A stretch of DNA of 64,000 bases, taken from positions 40,577,734 to 40,641,733 of the forward strand of contig JARZZO010000014.1 in the NCBI GenBank assembly GCA_030544215.1, read 5' to 3'. Both the position numbers and the translations under genes were made by a program. Under the pieces are notes generated by a model. The model had not been told where the DNA came from, did no database searches, and saw only the letters and a program-made list of their open reading frames with translations. Positions 13,501-28,500 of the stretch are shown here, one piece after another (within the stretch, counting starts at the first letter, position 1; each line of letters starts with the position of its first letter). Source of the stretch: Zantedeschia hybrid cultivar (Eukaryota > Streptophyta > Magnoliopsida > Alismatales > Araceae).

Positions 13501-16500
13501 AAGAAGGCTTTGATTTACTTGGAATTGAGGACTATCCATTCCTAAATGCCAATCTAAAAAAGGCCAAAAGTGAAATCTTGAAACTCACATGACAAGTAGA
13601 CTATTCATTTCAGGTTGTCTTCACACAAAGCCAATCCTAAGGATCCTTACCAGATGAACAGGTTATCCAACCCTAAAAGGAGAAACCCTAGTTATAGTGG
13701 TAACTCTGGAAATGATCAGTCCACAAAGACTGCTTGGCTGTTTTTCTGGTTTTGCAGGTCCCAAACTCCAAGGCTTGGTGTTCTTCACCTTCTAAGGGTA
13801 ATGCTCTTACTCTTTTGCTGTTGCTCTGTTTTTGAAGCCAGCCTCCTAGACCTTGCAGTGCTCGGACAGACACTGCACAAGAATCCTTGCGAGACGTGGA
13901 CCAACCAGCCTTGAGATATCTCTCAAACCTGAGTTATTGAGCCTATGAACAAGAGATGGAGAAGCTTGACAAGAAGAAGATGAAGGGCCAAGAGAATGCA
14001 TGTTTTGGCCACAGCCGGTTCACTTGACCAGGGTTTTTGGTTAACCGGTGAAGACTCATCATAACATGCTGGTTTGAGGACGAGAGGGGAACGGCTTCTA
14101 GGCTTATTGAAGAAGATGACTTGTGTTCCAAGAACACAAGAATGGCAGAGAGAGAGAGAGAGATAGTGTGAGAGAGAGATGTGTGGTGGGGGGGGGGGGG
14201 GGAGGAAGACAGGATGACTACTGTTCACACACTATTGCTACAGTTACACAGAGTTGGCTTTTTGCTGTTTCTATTCGGTGGTTTATTTAAGAACAAAGAC
14301 AAGATTGTTCCTGGTTAGAACCAGGAAACCAAGTAGAGCAGAACATAAATTGAAAGAAGAAAAATAATAATAAAAGGACTGTACTAGCCTCGACAACATA
14401 ACAACTATTTCCTACCAATTTAAATAATCAGGATAATGTATAAACATAATTTTTGTGTGTAAAGTAACTCAAAACTTATGTGGGGGCTTGTAAACCTATT
14501 TTTAGTCTAAAGTGAGAAAACAATTCATTGTGAACTACTTATTTTGGCTCATCATTTGGCATGGCGAGAGGATTGGCATCCACCATCTTGTCCTTTTTAT
14601 CTGTGATCAGTCCAAGTGACCTTCAATGATTTGTGGCAGTTTTCTCACTTTTACGACCCGATGAGGCATACAATTAGCCACCTCATATTCCTCACCTCTC
14701 TGTCATTACAAAACCAAATTGAAATAGGAAGTTACTATCTAAGCAGAAAATGTCATTTATCTCTTAAATCTATTTTAAATCTCTTCTGCGGTCAATGTTG
14801 AGATTTAGCATATTGAGATGCTTTTCTTGACTTTGTATTACTTGAAGAGATCATGGTTTGCTGTATCGCCGACTTGTATATGGACAATCCCTAGTCGCTG
14901 GGTCCCTTGGACTGGCTGAGTCGCTAATGGGTCGTTAGGAGATCGATCCGACTCGTAGTGTATCAGTCCAATTCATGCTGGATTGCACGATATGGATTCG
15001 AGCCGCTGCAATTCCGTGCAAGCTGGATTGAGTTGCTGCGATCTGGTCTGATACGGAGCGACATGCATAATCCAATGTGATATGCAGGCCAAAAGGAGGG
15101 TTTGCAGTCTGCTGCATTTTTCTTTTCGCACAGACGCAGCAGCCAGAGCCTACAAACCCTTCCCCCCTTTCCCTTCTTCCTTTTTCTTGTTTTTTGGGTA
15201 AAATTGTTGGATCGAAGGTCTTGGAGGTTGTTATCTTCAAGGAGAATGTGTTTCCACCCGTTTGCAGCCAATTCCATCATGTTTCGAGACTTGGAACTAA
15301 GGTATGGTTCTTGTTCCACCCGAACCCTAAATTTTGTATAGATCTCTAAGTTTTTGTTGTTTGATCTTCCCTAGGATGTTAGAAGATGAAAAATACCTTC
15401 ATTATCCTTTGTATTTCATTTGAACATGTAAAAACTTGGATCCATCAAATTTGGGGAAGATTTATGGGTTTTAGGGAATAAATTAAAAAAAACAGAAAAA
15501 TTAAAATAAAATTTTAAAAATAAATAAATGAACATTTCAATGATGATAGACATAGATGTACCATCTCTACTTCATTTCATGAAATCCTTCCTCAAATTGA
15601 TGAATGTTTAATATTTTAATATTAGAAATATTTATGAAATTGATGAATGTTTAATATTTTAATATTAGAAATATTTAATTAATATGAAAATACAGAATAA
15701 TTAGTAAACTATTCAAAAATATCAATGTAGGCATGAGATATTTAGATTTATACAAGGTTAAGAAACCCGGGATCGAGTCCCGGATCGGCCGGTCCAAAAT
15801 AGATCAGATCGGCCGAGTTCAATCTGAGTCAACCCAATCCTGACCGATCTTGGCTGAGTCAAGTTCGGCTGGTTCGGGTAGCAGAAAAAAATTAAAATAA
15901 ATATGAAAAAAATATAAAACACGTCTAATACATAATTGTGTTGAAATACATTGATTTGAAGTACATAAGATGTTGTTGGACAAAAAAACCTTGAATAAAC
16001 TTACATATATGATTATGAACTTATATTTATTCCAAACGTACATTATACGGAATGAACATATGGCTTACATATTCAGACCATGACATATAGCTCTGGTAGT
16101 ATTGTTTATAATGCATCACATATCGGCTATAGTCATCCGTATTGGTATAAATGACTGACAATTGTGGATATTCTAGACAATCCCCTGAATAGTCGGATGT
16201 ATCAGAATGTTGAGGAGGGTAAACTACATATTCAGTAGGATGACTATACCCTTCGTATGGAGATATGATGATGCATCTGATAGTTGCTCCTGATATTCTC
16301 TCTCCCTCCTAAGTTCTTCTTTGGCTTCCGTACACTGAGGAGTTTTACCTTTGTCCTTCCTCTTTGATATGTTGAATGTTTGAATGGGAGATTCTTCCCG
16401 TCCTGCTCTGCTACCATGATGTTCATCTTGAGTAGCATGTGTGTATTCTTGTTCTCCAGTGAATTGAATTGGTGGAGGTGGGGCTGGGGCACTAGTAGCA

Positions 16501-19500
16501 TCTCCGCCACCCTCAGAACTGTCGGAGCTCGTCTTTAATGTCGAGTCATTTGAGGTTTGATATTGTACCTCACCATTTGGTTCTGACGTTTCATCCTCTT
16601 CCTCGATAGTCTTCAGATCAACAATCTTAATTCTAGCACCACTCTTCCTTTTGCTTGGTGTTTGTTTTTTGCTCTTCTTTTGACGTTTTGAAGAAGGAGG
16701 TTGAAAATTAATAAGTAGTGGAACGTTATCTAACTCACCTTCCGCCCATTCCCGATCAGTTGGGTTGAATTCAGGCTCATTTGAGGTGCTTGCATAAACT
16801 CATGCATTTAGTGGATGTTATCCTCGAACAGCTCATCCAAGTCTATGGTTTTTTCTGCATGTGTCGTCTCTGTGGCTTGTCCAGAAATTCTCTCATTCTC
16901 CTGTCTTTGAAGGTTCTTTATCAGCTCGAGATTTTTTAGCTTCAACCTCATGTTATAATGACAGAATACTAGCTTCTCTAGACGGCTCGACTTCAATCTA
17001 TTCCTTTGCTTGGTGTGAATCAAGCTAAAGGTGCTCCAATTTCTCTCACAACCTGATGAAGAGATTGTTTGACTTAAGATCCGAATTGCTACATAGGTTA
17101 GATTTTCATACCTATATGTTTTTCCATGATCTAGCCACCAGTCAGTTGTAAATAGAAAATTGGCCATGTCAACAATGTGCAAGGTATAATTAAAAATTAA
17201 GTAGAATATCTGGTTAATAATTTTCAAATATGGGCTCAAAATTTTTACAGCTCTTTAAGCAGTACTTGTCCCAAAGTGGTATAACATCATTATGTAATTA
17301 TGCATTTGCTTGCATGCCATTATTGCTCTGTTCTCATCTGCAAGCATGCGCTTAATAACAGACATAGCCCCCACGAACATTTCTGAGCAAGTATCATAGT
17401 TATCTTTCTTCCCATCGGTTTTAAACATGTACTGATGGTTGAAAAAATAACCTAAATAAATAAGTAGAAGTTAGTTATAACTTATGAGAAATGTGTATAC
17501 AAAATAATACATATAGAAAGTTAGTACCTTACCAGCTGCATGAAGATCGTGATGTAAAGTGTGTTCCCAACGTCTATCTATTAGGTCCCACCACTTCACG
17601 AAGGTTGTTGGATTGTTCAGTTGAATGAGTTCTTTAGCTTTGTCCTTAGCCTCATATAAATATTTCATATCCGATCTTCTTTCTCCATCATAAGATCGCA
17701 AGACACGGACAAACGGTTCTACAATATTTAACACCGCTTGCACCCCCCTCAAGAAGGGCCTAGACTGAATTAGATCAGCCACTTTCTTACCTTTCTCTCT
17801 GACCTTAGTTGGTACATGCCGTAATATGTAATTCTCCTAATCTTCTAATGCCACCATCCTAATCCAGTTGTTCTTTTGTTGACTTAAACTATCAGAGAGA
17901 TTTATTGAGATGTAAACCTGGTAGCTCCCAGACGAAGCAACTCTCTTTCATGAGTATGTGTGCGTATGATATCCAAAATGTTGTTATAGTTGTAGATGAA
18001 TGTGGTGATAAATCGACTACTCTTGACCACTCCATCTACTATCGGATCATAGCAAATGTGTTCAAACATTAAGTCAATACAATGAGCAGAACAGGGAACC
18101 CAGTATAGATGTTGTCTCTTCTGCATCAACATTTTTTTAGCTAACTTGAACGCCGTTGCATTGTCTGTAACCACTTGGACAATCCTTTTTTCGCCTACTT
18201 CTTCCACCATTTGATCCATTAATTCATATAGGTACTGGGCATTCTTTATCTTTCCAGATGCATCAATAGACTTCCAAAATACGTTTCCGGCTTTGCAGTA
18301 AATTAAGAAGTTGATCATACTTCTTCTTGTTATCCCTATAAAGTTCCATATATGATAAGAAATCAGAAAGAGACCCATTCGTGTTTAAGAAAAAAAAATG
18401 AAGATAAGATAAAAAAAAATGAAGATAAGATTTATGTACCTGTCCATCCATCGCACATTAAAGTGCATCCATACTCATCCTATATCCTTTCAAATGATGT
18501 AATATATGTTCGGATGTCGTCAACTTTCAAATCCAAGTACTTGTTGTATATCTCATATGGGGAAGGCCCTTCAACCTCTTTGCCAACTTCTTATATGGTC
18601 TCGATCATAGACTCATAATATGGCCCATTGGCAGCATTAGCAGGGATACTGTTATAGAAAAACCACCTAGATGTAGCTCTCCCTATCTTCTCCTTACAAA
18701 GCTTTAAGTTCTTGAATGCAACACTAATAAAAGGTTGTTTATCCCTCTTCTTGGTGAGGAAGGGATCTATTGGACCTACTATAGGATCTCCAGCTCTAGT
18801 GAATTCCTGAGGCAACTCCTTGCATGCATTAATGCTCATGTTGGCGCTAGTGCTCCCTTGTCCAGAAGGTGTGGAGCCACTTCCTTATCCTCCATATCTT
18901 CCAGTGTGCCGAAATAAGTCCTCATTTGCAAAGGACTGTCGGCTTCCTTCTATTGTACGTCGTAATTCAGCTTTAAATGTAAAAGAAAAAAATTAATCTA
19001 CTATAAATTTTTGTCTGAAAACGTTAAATGAAGAACATGAAAATAAGCTAAATAAGAAACTTACTTGTATCCCAATCATCAACATTTATAGGTTGATTAC
19101 TTCCACCAAGCCGGACTCCAGCATCAGACCTTCGCGCTGGTTCAGACAACTCCTCTCGAATTTTCTGTCTTCTCCTGACAGTACTTGTTTTGCTTGATTC
19201 CTTCTCCTTCATATAAGTTCGAAATTGGATCCTAATCTCTGAAGGAACTCGAGCACAAGCTGCTACTTCACCTTTTATTTCAGCAAGATGTTGTTTGAAT
19301 CGGTAGACTCCGTCAGAGACGACCCGGTTGCAATGTTTGCATTGTACCTTTCTCTGGCCCATGTCCACCGGTGTGCAATGACCCCAAGCAGGATCAGCGC
19401 TAAGAGTATTCCCAGAGGAATGCTCAGCAGCATCTTGAGATGTCATTCTTTTACAGTACAAGAAGAGGAGTGATCGCAGAGCTTGTAGTAGTGACCTCGT

Positions 19501-22500
19501 GGGAGAGATCGAGAGAGAATTCTATGATCGAGAGAGTGAGAGAGAAAGCAAGGATGTTAGGAGTCTTAAAAGGCATTTGTGGAGCCTTAGGAGGGCTTTT
19601 GGGGGTTTAAAAAGACCCCTAAGGCCCAAACTAGCCGTTGGGGGCCGGGTCGGGACGATCCGAACCGACCCGGCCCATTCCGGCGATCCGAGTCCTGGAC
19701 TCGGTTAGGAAACCTGGGATCGGCACAGACGGCCCAAAACCATTCCGACTCGGCCGATCCTAGCCGATCCGAGACGGGTTTTTGAACCTTGGATTTATAT
19801 CTATTTAATTAAATTGTAGCTTAAATGTAATGCTATTTAAGTTAAACTAATATTTGAATAATGACAAAATAATTTTATAATCTAAAAACCCATTAAAAAC
19901 TCATACACTATGCTGAAGGGGTTAAATGGTGATATAATTTATATTCAAGATAAAATCTATTAAAACTTAAATTTCATACAATATTTTTTTATAAAATAAG
20001 TTAATTAATTTAATTAATTTATTAAAAAATTGAATTATAGCCAAAAATTATAAAACAATCTGATATTTTGTACAGAAAATCAATGCAAGTCAAGTCATAG
20101 ATTTATGTTCTATCTAAATTTTAGTATGCATGATAGTTAAAATTTAAATATCATGAATTCTTGTTTAGGAAATAATTTAATAATTAAATAAGTTATAATA
20201 AAATTTTAAACATTACTAAAAAATATAAAGTAGCATGTACATTATAATAAAAATTCGTTCAAGTCATGTTCTTCTTATATCTAATTTAATGTATAATAAA
20301 GTTATCTTTTATAAGGTTTACCTTATGTAATGATTAAAATATTTAATAAATTACTGCATGTGATGCTATTATTCAAATATATTTTTAATTAATGTAACTA
20401 TCTAGGCCATAGGTGTATGTCTCATGTCTTTCTTGATTGACGATATTTCATATAATTTTGTTGTTGCTTTCTATTTTGCACTTTACAAGTGGATGACGTG
20501 TTAAAGGTTAGGAGATATTGAATGGCTTCATGGCACCTTAGTTGACGAGAGTAGAGAAGCAACTTTTGTCAGTTTGTAGGACAAGGTGGTGGTGGTTTTC
20601 GCCTCAAAAAGCATTTTGCAGGAGGCCGTACAGTAGGCTATAATGAAGTGCATGGCTGTAAAGTATTTCTAAGGAGGTTAGGATTTAGATGGCCCAACAC
20701 TTGAAAAGCCTTGAAGAAGTCTATTAAGGAAGGTTGCAAAGAAGAAAACAGCTGAACGGATCATCTCCGGAGTTGATCGACGAGGAGAAGATGATGATGA
20801 TGATGAAATGGCATGGACTGATGACGATGGTAGTTATGATGTCTAGGAGGTATAGGGTAGTGAACTGATCTCTCCACGTACACAACAAGTTATGGAGCAA
20901 AGTTAGACTGAGTATTGGGAGAGAGAACAAATGAGATTTCAGAGGGTTCACTTTGAGAGGTTAGAGCATCATGCTGGTGGATCATCATATGCTGATGGGA
21001 GCTCCTCCAGGGAGGTTCATCAACAGTCAAGAAATGTAATGACCTATTTCACTACTGATCCAACTACAAGTCGGCCATAAAGGCACTAGTTAGGCACTCT
21101 TATTGAGGATGTAGACACGTATGGGGGGGGATTGGGGAGATGAACCTTGCAGAATATGCATTGGTCATCAGATAATGAGCATTATTATGATTCTGAGCTT
21201 GACACCATAATGTACGAGTACGGGATGCACCACATTCAGAGAAAGCATGATTGGATGAAGGCATAGGCTTATTGAAGCTCCTATGCTGGAGATTATAGTT
21301 CTGATTCATCAAATTCTTATCGGCTGCTGCAGACAGGATACAAGAGTACATCTTCTTATTGTTATTGTGATGATCATTCAGTCTCAAGCTACCAACAATC
21401 CACAGACCTTTCATATGGATACTCTACTTCAGGTGCATGGCCATATGGTGGTTATGGTCATGGTTATTATGTAACTTATGTTCCGTAAGTATCATTGCAG
21501 CTAGCAATGTACACACCAAATTTAAATGCATATCAATAGTGCATATCAATAGTATTTGAAATATTACCAGTAAAGATATAGCTCCTACATGACTTGGAGC
21601 CAATATTAGATATATGTGTTATCCACATACTAGGTTCAGTTAGTAGGAGATGCTCTGAAAACCACATATGAGATGCCTACTTCGTGTCCATACTAGGTCA
21701 TTGTTGGTATTTGATTCTTTACTATTATTATAGAGTTGTAGTAGTAAACTTGAATTCACCATCATGTTTTTAGATAATTACATTAATTCCTCTTTTGCAA
21801 ATGCCACACGAGCAACGTCATCCAGCATGGGATCATGGGTACACATGTTTGAGAGATCGGCGGATCCATTGTCTTAACTGCAAATATCTTGTTAGCGGGA
21901 TCCACCGCTTTGTAGAGAGTCTTGCGGGGACACGTAGAGAACATCCCATGCCGTTTTGTACATGTTGATGTATGTATATAGTTTTAAAGGCTCTTACGAT
22001 AGGAGCAAGTATCTAGCATAGTACATACACAACTGTCTGTCAGGCCAGTTGCATTACCAAGTTATCTATCTTCATCTACATCGGTAGGAGGATCCAAGGT
22101 AGAGCTCGTAGATGTTGTGTAAGCATTTTCTTAGAGTTTTATGTTCCATCTACTACTGTACACTTGCCATCATTTGTTGAGATCGTTAGGTCCATTTAGA
22201 GACAACCATATATCCCCCTTTCCACCCAAATTGAGTTAGATTTTGGTGGAACATATAAGGGACTTTTCTTTCGTCTGATGAGTTTGATGAGGATGATTGA
22301 GTCTGATGTACTAGATATCTCTCATCTTTATGTTATGTTTGACACTTGTATGAGATTATTGTATGTAATTGTACTACTTTCTTTGCAAATTGAAATTATG
22401 AATGGTGAGTATTTATGAATTATGTGTACATTCCTCTCCATTGATATCCTACTTTAATTTTTTTACAAATTTATATCGATTAACGTGGATTATTTCTCCT

Positions 22501-25500
22501 AAACGTGAGGTATAATCATTCATGGTAATGAAGGACATGAAGTAAGATGTTTATTATTGGATAGTTATTTGAAGAATGAAATTTCTGAAAAAACAAAAAC
22601 AAAAAATGACATGGATTGGTCCAACTCGTGCGAGCCAGACCAAGTTGGCCCAATGCATGAGTCACACGAGTCGGGCTGAGTCAGATTGGATCCGACTCAT
22701 ATTTGGCCATCCCCGATCTGATCTGGATCATTGAGTTGGCGAACCCTAGCAGAAAGTACTTGTGAGTGCCGTCTCTCTGTTCTTTCCTTTTTGAAAAGAA
22801 ATTTGTGAATAGAAAAAAAAATCACTAGTTCATAGAGGATATCTGTCTGGATGCTTGCTCAAATTTGTCATCTTTAAAGCCAATTCCAGACTATTAATGT
22901 AGAGCTTTCACATGTAATCTTTCCTGCAAGCATTTACGCTGAAGAACTAGAACAATGTGTTCAGATATTAAATTTCCTCCTTTCAGCATCATCACTTGTG
23001 CATCCATCTTGGTTTCATTTCCACTATGAAAAGTGAGAAAAAAAGTATTGAGTTATGTTCGCACCATTACATTCCAGATTGACTTACTTTTTTACCGGAG
23101 TATTTGAATCCAAACATTCGTGGAGTTTTTTCCCTTTCCAATCCACGGTGACATGAAAAATGTGGAATTATTCATTGCAATGGTGAAAAAAGTTGAAATT
23201 GTTCACTAAAATGGTGACTGAAAGCATGAAGTTTAGTTTAAATGGATGTTATTTACTCCAAAAAATTCTTGCTAGCAATTTATAATGCCCTTTTCCATTT
23301 ATCCAGCTAAGCACCCTAAAGAGAAATGCTTAGTACTTTTTTTTAATGTTGGGACTTGGGAGTGTCTTATCTCCAGGTGACAACACTGTGTCAATTTTAT
23401 TGGTTATTGTGCAAGGGCGTGTGTTTCTCAACGTCATTTTTTCCTTTTGAGTGTGTTTCATGAAGGTAAAGAAGAATGGAAGATGACCGATCTTTGACCT
23501 GAACTGGCTGAATGATCGGAATTGACAAATTTGGACTTGGTACTACTGGAAATGGCCAGAAGTGGCCTGAAACAGGTTAGTATCATTTGGAAACACTAGC
23601 CAAGCAGAGCTGAAGCACAACTGTATGAAAATGGATTGTGCCAGAAGGGAGCAACCAACCTTGCTGCAATCCATTTTTATAGTATTTTACTTTATTGTAA
23701 GGAACAGGGCAGCCACTTCTCTGGCTTTTGAGATCTGGCGTTGATCCAGAAATGTCAATGGAGCTCCTTACATTAGAATTATGGTTGGTACAGGAGAGAA
23801 TACTTATTTGTGGACAGATAAATGGGTGGGTGATACTATTATCAGAGATAGATATCCTTCCTTGTTTCACAAGATTGCTTACGGATTCAGGGAAACCAAG
23901 TGAGTTGGACAGTTCAACTTACTGCACTTAGAAGGAATCTTAAGAAGACAGTAGTCGAAGATTATCAAGACTAATTGAATCTTCTCTCTCATACTGGGGT
24001 GGATATTCTAAGTCTGATAGATTTATTTGGGACAGAGCTGATGAAACTTCCACAGTTAAAATCCTTTTATAATTTGCTGGAAGGAAATGGTTCCACGTAT
24101 AGGAAGTTTAAGGAAGTATGGAAGGTTAAGGCTCCCCTAAAAGTAGACTCTTTTATGTGGTTGGTATTCAAAAAGCGAATTATTGCTAAAGTTTATCGGT
24201 GCAAATGGGATGCAAGTGGTCAGATCTTGTGTTCCTTTTGTGAGGCCAATGAGGAGGATGTGGAGCATTTATTGATTCATTGTCCCATCAGTCAAACAGT
24301 TTGGAATCATTTCAGGAAAGTTTTTAACCAAGCTAATTTCAGTTCCTTAGAAAGTCTCTGGTATGGTTTTCGTACCTTAACCAAAGGTCCATGAGGTGTG
24401 GTCGCAGTCGGATATTGCATCTCCTGCCTCTAGCTATATGCTGGAGTATTTGGAGAGAGTAAATGATATTATGTTTCGGCAAGGATGGCAGTACCGGTAC
24501 CGGTACCGGTATCGGTGGGTACTGGTACCGGTACGTACCGGGTGGTACCGGCCCAGTACCGGTCCGGTACCGGCCGATACCCTTTAAATCAAGGGTACCG
24601 GTGCCGGCCGATACCGGTACGGTATTGCCAACCATGTGTTTAGGGGAATCAGCGAGAGCATTTGTGGACAGGTTATGCACTTTGCATCACTTTGATAGAA
24701 GAATGAGTTATGGCGGGATTAGTTATTCTGGATTCCTTATTCCAGAATAAGGAGTGCTCCACTTTGATAGCAGGCCGGAATCCGAGACGGAATATCTAAT
24801 TCTTGGGTGTAGAGTGGAGTTGCTTATTCACCTAATTCTGGGAATAAGTAATCTTGGCACGGAATAACCAATTCCTCCAATCAAAGCAGAAGTAGCCTTA
24901 TTCTGAGAGTATGGGGCCTTATTCTTTCCTAATTTTGCAAACAAAGTGGAGCTTTATGTTTATGTGGAGCAGGCATTTATTGGGTATTTCTGCAGAAGTC
25001 TGGAAAAAGGAGATTATGATACTTTAGTACTCTTTCTTTTCTTTTTTCCTTTGTCGGAGATAGTCTCCTATCCCACCATGATTGTATCTCCTTTACTTAT
25101 TAATAAAATTGTTGGTACAATCCACAACTTCTTTCGAAAAAAAGGAATGTCAATGGAACTGTCCATAGTTATTCCAGATTATGCTATGTTTTTTATTCCT
25201 CTGCAGCAATTTCTAATCGCTAGGTTAAACATGGTTTTGCATTAAGTTGTTAGTAACCATTCCAAAGTGTGCATTTATAATTTTATTTTCCTCTTTCAGC
25301 TTAGTTCATCAAAGTCAGTGGCAATCAAACTCAATGGCATCAAGCATATTTCTCCAATTGTATTTTATGGCTCTCCACTTGGTGCACCGGTGAAAAACCC
25401 CTCCCGGTTACTACGATTATTACATGAAATTCGTGTGGATCTCGTCGAACAAGACAATTTTAGTCCAAGGTATATGTTCAAAAGTGCAAAAATGCATGTA

Positions 25501-28500
25501 GATTTTGTTCTGTTCCTTAGCATTCATATATTTGATTTGTGTCCTTTTTCCTTGGGTTTCTATTACTTTTTAGTCTTATATTTTTGCTGCCAACTTTTCT
25601 TTTCTTATCTAGGGAGGAGGTATGGGCTACATTTCCTAGGCAAGAAGAGGCAATTAGATTTGCTAAAGCACATGCACAAGTTCGCCTTTTCAGCTATCAA
25701 GATCATTTAAATGGGCAAAGACGGTTCCTTGTGTGTACATATGAGGAGTTTTGGCGAAGGTCATTTGAGTTTTATTTATGGATGCTTGTTTAGCAGTACT
25801 ACTTTCACATGATGATGCTCAGTCTACATTTCTTGGACTCTTCTAACTGATAGAATTCCAGGTATGAAAACATGGACCCTAAAGTACGACATCATTATGA
25901 AGTCATTCAGGAGGTAATGATTAGAAAACAAGCTCAATTATACATGATAGTTAATTAATTTGCTTTAAAGCAATCTTTATCTAGATGCATAATAAGCTGA
26001 TGCTCATTTAACAATCATAATGAGCTATTAATTTCAGATTCTGTAATCTTATCAAGATGTTCTCATTGGAAAACTGTATTTCTTTGAGGGTTTTTGAGGT
26101 GTGTTGTAGGTTGTTTTCTGTTAGCTAGAGAGGAGAGTTTTTGGGTTTCTTAGGGTTTTTGTAATGTCTACTAGCTTGGTAGATTATTACAGTGTTTCTT
26201 TTTCTCCAACCCCTGTACTCTGTCTCTATTTAGTGCAATGAATGAATGTGGCTTTTTGCTGCCTTCAAAAAAAAAAAAAAAAGAGCTATGGACCTCTACA
26301 GAAACTTGTTCGAGGAGGTATAGAGCACCAACTCAGAGGTGTTTCACCTTCTATGTCTGAGGATGCGGAGGAATTGGCAGTGTCATTTGATGAGGGAGAA
26401 GCTAACATATTTAGCATGAACAATCGTTAATTACCTTGAACTAAGGGCTTTCCCCCTTGTGTCTTATCAACATTGTTGTGATGAAATTAAACAAGCATGC
26501 CTATAGTATAGTATCCTGACAAGAGGATAGATCAATATCTGTCAGATGTTCTAATTCTACTTATCTGGCTCTACTAGTGAGGAGTTGATGGGTTTAGGTC
26601 TATTAAGAGATGTAGCAGGAAAAATAATGAGGCTTTGAGGGCAATGGTTTTTTATATATACATATAAAGTACAAAGGACGATCATTTATAAAAGGGCGAA
26701 TAGAGCTCCTACGTAATACTAATGAGGGTAGGACACAAAAGCAAGTGGTAATCCAAGTAGTACTAAGATAGGACACTACTATTTCTAAGTTCTAACCCAA
26801 GTAGGATGACTGCTAATGATAGACTTAGTGGGAATATACATAATCTCTCTAACATTCCCCCCCTCAAATACGCGGTGGATTTAAACCACGATTTTGTCAA
26901 CGAATGCCTTAAAGAGCAAAGTTACGTGAGTCTTGAAGAAGAGGTCAGCAACCTGCTTGATTGGAGGAAGAGTGAATGTGTTGGATGCATACAGAAGACA
27001 GACGGCAAGGTAGCCATTCTCGGTACATGCTTTGTCTTCTCATAAAAAGGTCATAGAGCTCCAGTTGTTGTAATGCAAGGTATATGAGTTGTACAAGCAA
27101 CAAGATCATGGAGAAAACAACATATCTCCAGTTAATGTCAACAAAAAGAGTTTAGCCATGAAGTAAACCACCTAATTGAAGCATCTGCATAGGCACTGGA
27201 GCTGAGCTGTGAATGAATGTGCTGAGAACTTGATAAATCTTGAGCCATGGCAGAAATAGTGGAAATTACTGAAGGAAAAGGCTTGAGGTAAACAACAGTA
27301 ATTGCAAGGCATATAATATGAGAGCTCTGAGAAGGTTTGGAGTAGCCTGGATAAGATATATCCTCCGCAAAGAAGAGTGACAACATGGGCATTGACTGTA
27401 GCAGAGAGCTGAAAAGGATGACTGACAAAACTGGACTTGATGCAGAGATCTATAGGTGCAGAAGCAGTTGGGCGAGGTCCAGTGAAAGAAGGTTCTCGAA
27501 AGCGCTTAAGGAAGTCCCCACATGAAGAAACAGACTGCCCCAACAGAATCAACATGCTGGAAAACCCTTGTATAGGTATGTGGCATGCTGATGCATGAAG
27601 AATGATATTGAACAAGGCAACATGTAAAATCCCACAAATTAAGTCTCAAATGAAGAAACAGGGTGTGTCTGTGGTGAGGACATCCAGATACTCTTGAGTT
27701 GGTGTATGGTTTAAGCCTCAGCGTGAGTTGGTACGGATATTGGTGCCAGCAAAGCAAATGCTGATGTCACCTGGCAAAAACACACCCAAATTATCTGAAA
27801 GAGGGGGGCAAACTGGCTCTAGAAAGATCCCCGACTCCACCAAGAAGCTGAAGATTCACGAAGTCTTAAGAACAGAACGAGGTTGAAACTGCAATTCTTT
27901 ACACCACAGGCACTAACTAATCTTAATGGACTGCAGAAACCACCTCCATTCAACCCAGCTTGGAACAGAACAGATTTATGTGGATCCACACAAATTCTGG
28001 GGACCTCTCAGTTGTCACTGCTTCTTCAATCATCCACAATCAAGGAGAACCAGGGCTCCCATACCACCTCCTCTGACACTCCTTTTTCCAAGAGATTATC
28101 TTTTCTGGCTCAGTGTGCTTCATAAGCTGCCTGTGGACACTGAAGTACAATCCTATCACGAAATTGAACATTTTTACTTGGATATGCTCTGAGGAGATAA
28201 CATTCAACAGTCATAACTCAAGGTAACATTGACTTGGCTTTGTCTATACTAGAAAAGATGGACCAAAAGGTCTTCACGTTCATCCATGTCCCTTGATTAT
28301 ATATACCTTCTTTCTTTTTGGAAGTGACAATCAATGTCACAATTCATTAAGAAATAAAGGGAATTACACTGATACAGAAAGGGAAAAAAATAAAAACCCA
28401 GGCCAAATGCTGGCCCAACACCCGGTGATCCAATTACAATGACCAGGAAGCCACTAAGCACAGGGCAAGAAAATAAGAGAATATGAGGCTTAGAGAGGAG

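Larger units (their letters stand above)
14852..22749 (+). mobile_element. Large hAT element, internally deleted, host to a second hAT
   Basis: The left end CATGGTTTGCTGTATCG matches the end of the hAT at 44257 (CAAGGTTTGCCGTATCG). The right end near 22749 reads (reverse complement) CTAGGGTTCGCCAACTC. Subterminal sequence rich in GATCTG, GACTCG and GAGTCGG lies within 200 bp of each end. Flanking 8-mers do not match well, so the right edge may be off by some bases. Removing the 4.0-kb insertion at 15753-19791 leaves about 3.9 kb. The coding remnant lies at 20577-21490. Confidence 0.65.
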
